27,784 nt of DNA from an uncultured Oxalobacteraceae bacterium (GTDB lineage: Bacteria > Pseudomonadota > Gammaproteobacteria > Burkholderiales > Burkholderiaceae), in assembly GCA_946480015.1 (NCBI GenBank), contig CAMLIL010000078.1, positions 1-27,784 of the forward strand. The letters are read 5' to 3'. Positions 24,553-27,784 of this stretch are shown here, piece after piece (the first letter of the stretch is position 1; every line of letters begins with the position of its first letter). The position numbers and the translations under genes were made by a program. The notes under the pieces were generated by a model. It had not been told where the DNA came from and did not search any database. It worked only from the letters and a program-made list of their open reading frames with translations.

Positions 24553-26226
24553 ATGGCTGACAATATGGCCGACCAGACCGATCTTCCGATCGACCCCACA
24601 GACACCAGCGACAGCGCCGGCACGGCACGGCCGGCGGCGGTGATTGCGCGCGAAGTGCAGCGCCGCCGCACCTTCGGCATCATTTCCCACCCGGATGCGG
24701 GTAAAACCACGCTGACCGAAAAGCTGCTGCTGTTTTCCGGCGCGATCCAGCTGGCCGGCACGGTCAAGGCGCGCAAGAGCGGGCGCCACGCCACCTCCGA
24801 CTGGATGGAAATCGAAAAGCAGCGCGGCATTTCGGTGGCCAGCTCGGTGATGCAGTTCGAATTTCGCGATCACATCATCAACCTGCTCGACACCCCGGGC
24901 CACCAGGACTTCTCGGAAGACACCTACCGGGTGCTGACGGCGGTCGACTCGGCCCTGATGGTGATCGACGCGGCCAAGGGCGTGGAGGCGCAGACCATCA
25001 AGCTGCTGGCGGTGTGCCGCATGCGCAACACGCCGATCGTCACCTTCATGAACAAGATGGACCGCGAAACGCGCGATCCGCTCGAACTGCTGGACGAGCT
25101 CGAATCGGTGCTCAAGATCGAATGCGCGCCTGTCACCTGGCCGATCGGCATGGGCAAGAACTTCCGCGGCGTGTACCACCTGCTGCGCGACGAAATCATG
25201 CTGTTCAAGGCCGGCGAGGAAAAGGCCGACGGCGCCTTCGAGATCGTCAAGGGCATCGACAATCCCAAGCTGGCCGAGATGTTCCCGCTCGAGATCGAGC
25301 AGCTCAAGATGGAAGTGGAACTGGTGCACGGCGCCTCGCATCCCTTCGACCTGGAGCGCTTCCTGTCGGGCGTGCAGACGCCGGTGTTCTTCGGTTCGGC
25401 CATCAACAACTTCGGCGTACGCGAGATCCTGTCGGCGCTGGTGGACTGGGCCCCGGCCCCGCGCCAGCGCGACGCCAGCGTGCGCGTGGTGGCGCCGACC
25501 GAACAGCCGTTCTCCGGATTCGTGTTCAAGATCCAGGCGAATATGGACCCGGCCCACCGCGACCGCATCGCCTTCCTGCGCGTGTGCTCGGGGCGCTTCG
25601 AGCGCGGCATGAAGGTCAAGCATCTGCGGCTGGGACGCGAGATCAAGGTGTCGTCGGTGGTCACGTTCATGGCGTCCTCGCGCGAGCAGGTCGAGGAAGC
25701 CTACGCGGGCGACATCATCGGCCTGCCCAACCACGGCAATATGCAGATCGGCGACAGCTTCTCGGAAGGCGAAATGCTGCAGTTCACCGGCATTCCCTAC
25801 TTCGCGCCGGACTTTTTCCGCGCGGTACGCATCCGCAATCCGCTCAAGATCAAGCAGCTGCACAAGGGCTTGCAGCAGCTGGGCGAAGAAGGCGCGGTAC
25901 AGGTGTTCAAGCCGGTGCAGGGCAGCGACCTGGTACTGGGCGCGGTCGGGGTGCTGCAGTTCGAGGTGGTGGCCAGCCGTCTGCTCAACGAATACGGCGT
26001 CGATGCCGTGTTCGAAGGCACCAGCATCAGCAGCGCGCGCTGGGTCAGCGGCGACGACAAGCGCGTGCTGGCCGACTTCGAAGCGGCGCTGGGACATAAT
26101 GTGGCCTACGACGCGGCCGGCAACCTGGCCTACCTGGCCACGTCCAACGTCAACCTGCGCCTGACCGAGGAACGCTGGCCCAAGCTGACCTTCCACGCCA
26201 CGCGCGAGCACGCCACCAGGCTGTGA
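24553..26226 (+). CDS. prfC: Peptide chain release factor 3 (RF3)
   Basis: 557-aa translational GTPase that removes RF1/RF2 from the ribosome after termination. GTPase motifs are G1 [13 protein letters not shown] (about 45-57), G2 in [15 protein letters not shown]3 [11 protein letters not shown] (about 115) and G4 NKMDRE (about 167). Domains II and III follow, with [20 protein letters not shown]. It has about 28 extra N-terminal residues (acidic, Thr/Asp-rich) compared with E. coli RF3 (529 aa), and ATG 24565 is an alternative start. GAGG lies 7 bases before the chosen ATG. Only 17 bases after its stop an IS-like end begins, so no native terminator is visible. Confidence 0.97.
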   Translation: MADNMADQTDLPIDPTDTSDSAGTARPAAVIAREVQRRRTFGIISHPDAGKTTLTEKLLLFSGAIQLAGTVKARKSGRHATSDWMEIEKQRGISVASSVMQFEFRDHIINLLDTPGHQDFSEDTYRVLTAVDSALMVIDAAKGVEAQTIKLLAVCRMRNTPIVTFMNKMDRETRDPLELLDELESVLKIECAPVTWPIGMGKNFRGVYHLLRDEIMLFKAGEEKADGAFEIVKGIDNPKLAEMFPLEIEQLKMEVELVHGASHPFDLERFLSGVQTPVFFGSAINNFGVREILSALVDWAPAPRQRDASVRVVAPTEQPFSGFVFKIQANMDPAHRDRIAFLRVCSGRFERGMKVKHLRLGREIKVSSVVTFMASSREQVEEAYAGDIIGLPNHGNMQIGDSFSEGEMLQFTGIPYFAPDFFRAVRIRNPLKIKQLHKGLQQLGEEGAVQVFKPVQGSDLVLGAVGVLQFEVVASRLLNEYGVDAVFEGTSISSARWVSGDDKRVLADFEAALGHNVAYDAAGNLAYLATSNVNLRLTEERWPKLTFHATREHATRL

Positions 26227-26243
26227 TCGTCGTCCTTGCGGAG

Positions 26244-26368
26244 TGAAGTGACCCCGGAAAGTTGGAGACCAACTTTTCGAGGGTTGTATGAGAAAGCATT
26301 CAGAACACTTCAAGCCCAGCGTGCTCGCGACGCGATTGCTCAGCAGGCGCCATTCGATGGGTTTCTAG
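26244..26368 (+). mobile_element. Remnant of an IS3-family (IS150-type) element: left end and orfA start
   Basis: TGAAGTGACCCCGGAAAG (26244-26261) looks like a left terminal repeat of the IS150 group. AAAGTTGG and CCAACTTT (26258-26265/26269-26276) then form a hairpin, common at such ends. An ATG at 26288 opens a 26-residue peptide (MRKHSEHFKPSVLATRLLSR...MGF) that resembles the OrfA N-terminus and stops at 26366-26368. No orfB, frameshift site or right end is seen, so this is a dead fragment. The family call rests on pattern recall. Confidence 0.6.
26288..26368 (+). pseudogene. Truncated IS3-type transposase orfA
   Basis: 26 residues from ATG 26288 to TAG 26366. The spacing F-K-x2-V-x6-L-S-x-R-x-S-x-G-F fits the helix-turn-helix start of IS150-type OrfA. 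Nothing after the stop continues the domain in any frame that I could find, so most of the gene is lost. Confidence 0.5.
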
Positions 26369-26726
26369 CTAGCAGGCGCATCAACTTCGCGCGCCACGAC
26401 CCAGGTCGCATCGATCCGTCCTTTTTTACCCATCCCCGACGAGCGCAGGCCGGCGCCCACAAATTGCAGGCCCACTTCCTCCATCTTTGGGCTTTCCGGG
26501 CACGGAGGTTCTATTCGATTGCAACCCGTTGACACCGGAGCTGTCCAAAGTTTGGTTAGGGACTATAGACATTACTTTTTATAGTTCGGTTACGTTTCTG
26601 ATCCGCTAACCGACGAAGGCGGGTAACTACCTCGCCAACGAGCATTTGGCGCACGAAATTATTACCTGGCGCGGTGAAGGCCTACTGCAATGTTTTTTGT
26701 TCGCAATGTCTACTACGGGAGTCGAT
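26369..26726. other. Unassigned sequence between IS remnant and the last gene
   Basis: 358 bases without a gene that I can support. A 39-codon frame on the minus strand (26484-26365, starting MEEVGLQFVGAGLRSSGMG and ending REVDAPAS) ends on the same CTAGCTAG (26365-26372) as the orfA remnant. It could be a fragment of another gene, and I do not recognise it. ACTATA (26562-26567) and TATAGT (26580-26585) form an inverted repeat in an AT-rich patch that could hold a promoter or operator for the gene at 26727. A TTGACA at 26529-26534 has no matching -10. Confidence 0.4.
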
Positions 26727-27611
26727 ATGAAAATCGTCAGCTTTTCACTCGAAGCCGGTAACAAATATTACGGCAAAATCGATGGCCAGCGCTTTTATAT
26801 CGGCGCTCGAGTCGCATACGACGGTGGAAAAGGACTCATCAATCTAACCGGCAAGGCGGCGTACAAATATGATCGTGCAGCGTTTCGCGGCAGGTTCGGA
26901 TTTTGGGCTGATTTTATCCATCCGACCGCGATGGCCGAAGGCGGGCTATATCATACGCTAAATACCTACGACCGGGCTCACTTCACATTCTCCTTTCTAC
27001 AGTTCGCGGCGCACGTGCCAAACGGAGATTTTGTGAAGTATTTACGAGAATTGCTCGGGTTGCCGTTGGCGGTCGAGTATTTTCCCGATATAACGCTACA
27101 CGAGAAGCGTGTTTGCAAAATTACGGACACTGGCCTGCATCCACTAGAGTCAGACGACTCAACAGTGGCTTTGATCGACTACCTCAATCCCTCACTCAAA
27201 GAGATCGAGGACACCGAGGTCATACAGGCAGCGAAATTCATCCATTGGGCGCAAAGCGATCCGGCGCATCGCTTGGTGCAGATCGCAATCGGGGTTGCGA
27301 ACTTCAAAGAGAAGATGTTTACATATGCGAAGCAATACAACCTGGATAAAACGGGTGATGTGACCTGTCTGCTAGTGGCCGATATTCGGCACCAAGGGCG
27401 GGCAAAAAGTCCGGAAATCGTCGCCGCGCTGAAGAGTAACAATCCATTCGAGTCGCTGCTCGCAATCGGTGAGCCGAAGTACCATGAACGGCTGCTGGTT
27501 CTCCGTCGCGAGATCAAGGCATTGCTATTGGACGGTACTCTAGGTCGCCACCAATACAGCTCAGCAGAAAAGGACTTCATCTCTAATGACCAACGGGCCG
27601 GGCCTGGCTAA
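26727..27611 (+). CDS. Unrecognised protein, possible lysozyme-like fold
   Basis: 294 aa, function not recognised. The start is ATG 26727 with GGGAG (26717-26721) 5 bases upstream; a frame open to 26646 adds 27 unlikely residues. There is no signal peptide or membrane helix. The most striking part is E71-G-G-L...N79-T-Y-D82...T87-FSFLQFAAH96. The spacing of E71, D82 and T87 and the order E-G, Y-D, T-[FI] recall the T4-lysozyme-type catalytic site (E11, D20, T26). This is inference from pattern only. The rest is mainly helical and fairly polar. Its GC is visibly lower than that of the neighbouring genes and its codon use differs. With the IS remnant upstream, it is probably acquired. A secreted or phage-type muramidase or a secretion-system effector are options; an unrelated cytoplasmic protein is equally possible. 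Confidence 0.75.
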   Translation: MKIVSFSLEAGNKYYGKIDGQRFYIGARVAYDGGKGLINLTGKAAYKYDRAAFRGRFGFWADFIHPTAMAEGGLYHTLNTYDRAHFTFSFLQFAAHVPNGDFVKYLRELLGLPLAVEYFPDITLHEKRVCKITDTGLHPLESDDSTVALIDYLNPSLKEIEDTEVIQAAKFIHWAQSDPAHRLVQIAIGVANFKEKMFTYAKQYNLDKTGDVTCLLVADIRHQGRAKSPEIVAALKSNNPFESLLAIGEPKYHERLLVLRREIKALLLDGTLGRHQYSSAEKDFISNDQRAGPG

Positions 27612-27784
27612 GATAACAATCCTGCTCGCGTAGTGCAGACGAAAACGCGCCAAGAAAGGTCCGCGACGATGTGCTATCTGGTCCGCGTGATGCCGCGGTC
27701 CGCCTCTTTTGGTGACTGACCAGGTTCAAGCCATGCCTTTATACACAACTCAGGCGCCTTCCTCGCGTAGCGCCTGTATTGTCT
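27612..27784. other. Non-coding end of the window with short repeats
   Basis: No gene seen. GGTCCGC occurs three times (27658, 27680, 27697), twice extended to GGTCCGCG. CAGGCGC (27751-27757) and GCGCCTG (27770-27776) form an inverted repeat with a 12-base loop, with only a weak T-rich tail before the window ends. It may serve as a terminator for the gene at 26727, but it is 140 bases after that stop. Confidence 0.4.

Noticed and set aside
26236..26532. Frame of 98 codons over the IS remnant
   Set aside because: It begins inside the IS end in a different frame from the orfA-like peptide, and shows no domain.
27658..27703. Three GGTCCGC copies as a CRISPR or iteron array
   Set aside because: Only three short units with unequal spacing (22 and 17 bases); no longer repeat is present.

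Overview
The window looks like a high-GC betaproteobacterial chromosome, most likely from Oxalobacteraceae (Massilia, Duganella or Janthinobacterium type). This is an inference from protein sequences, the order thrS-infC-rpmI-rplT-pheS-pheT-ihfA-merR, and a Burkholderiales-style minor-pilin operon; no database search was possible. No rRNA, tRNA or CRISPR array was seen.

Layout. (1) 1-7936, plus strand: a translation block with thrS, infC (apparent ATA start), a strong terminator followed by a new promoter, rpmI, rplT, an attenuator-like hairpin, pheS, pheT, ihfA and a small MerR-type regulator. (2) 7937-8283: a gene-free gap holding a 120-bp nested palindrome. (3) 8284-11354: a NarL/LuxR-type response regulator, a CHASE3 histidine kinase and a convergent Crp/Fnr-type regulator whose 3' end overlaps the kinase gene by 101 bp. 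(4) 11538-13469, minus: a chemoreceptor. (5) 13604-16535, plus: a tightly overlapping trio of OmpR-type regulator, TctE-like kinase, and a DUF3108 protein with a TonB-like N-terminus. (6) 24354-16540, minus: a type IV pilus minor-pilin operon, pilE-like - fimT - pilV - pilW - pilX - pilY1, with short overlaps. (7) 24553-26226, plus: prfC (RF3), divergent from the pilus operon. (8) 26227-27784: a patchy, lower-GC accessory tail with an IS3-family remnant, unassigned sequence, and one unrecognised 294-aa gene whose E/D/T residue spacing recalls lysozyme-like enzymes.

How it fits together. Block 1 is housekeeping: two tRNA synthetases, an initiation factor, two 50S proteins and a nucleoid protein, with several possible RNA-level controls (a rare start codon on infC, a structured rpmI leader, a hairpin before pheS). 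Blocks 3-6 are sensing and surface motility or adhesion: two two-component systems, a cyclic-nucleotide-family regulator, a chemoreceptor and the pilus tip and priming complex. Block 8 looks horizontally acquired.

The observations most worth following are the TonB-like DUF3108 protein in the kinase operon, the 120-bp palindrome, the unusual starts of infC and possibly ihfA, the rpmI leader, the duplicated insertion inside the PilY1 N-terminal domain, and the lysozyme-like candidate beside the IS remnant.
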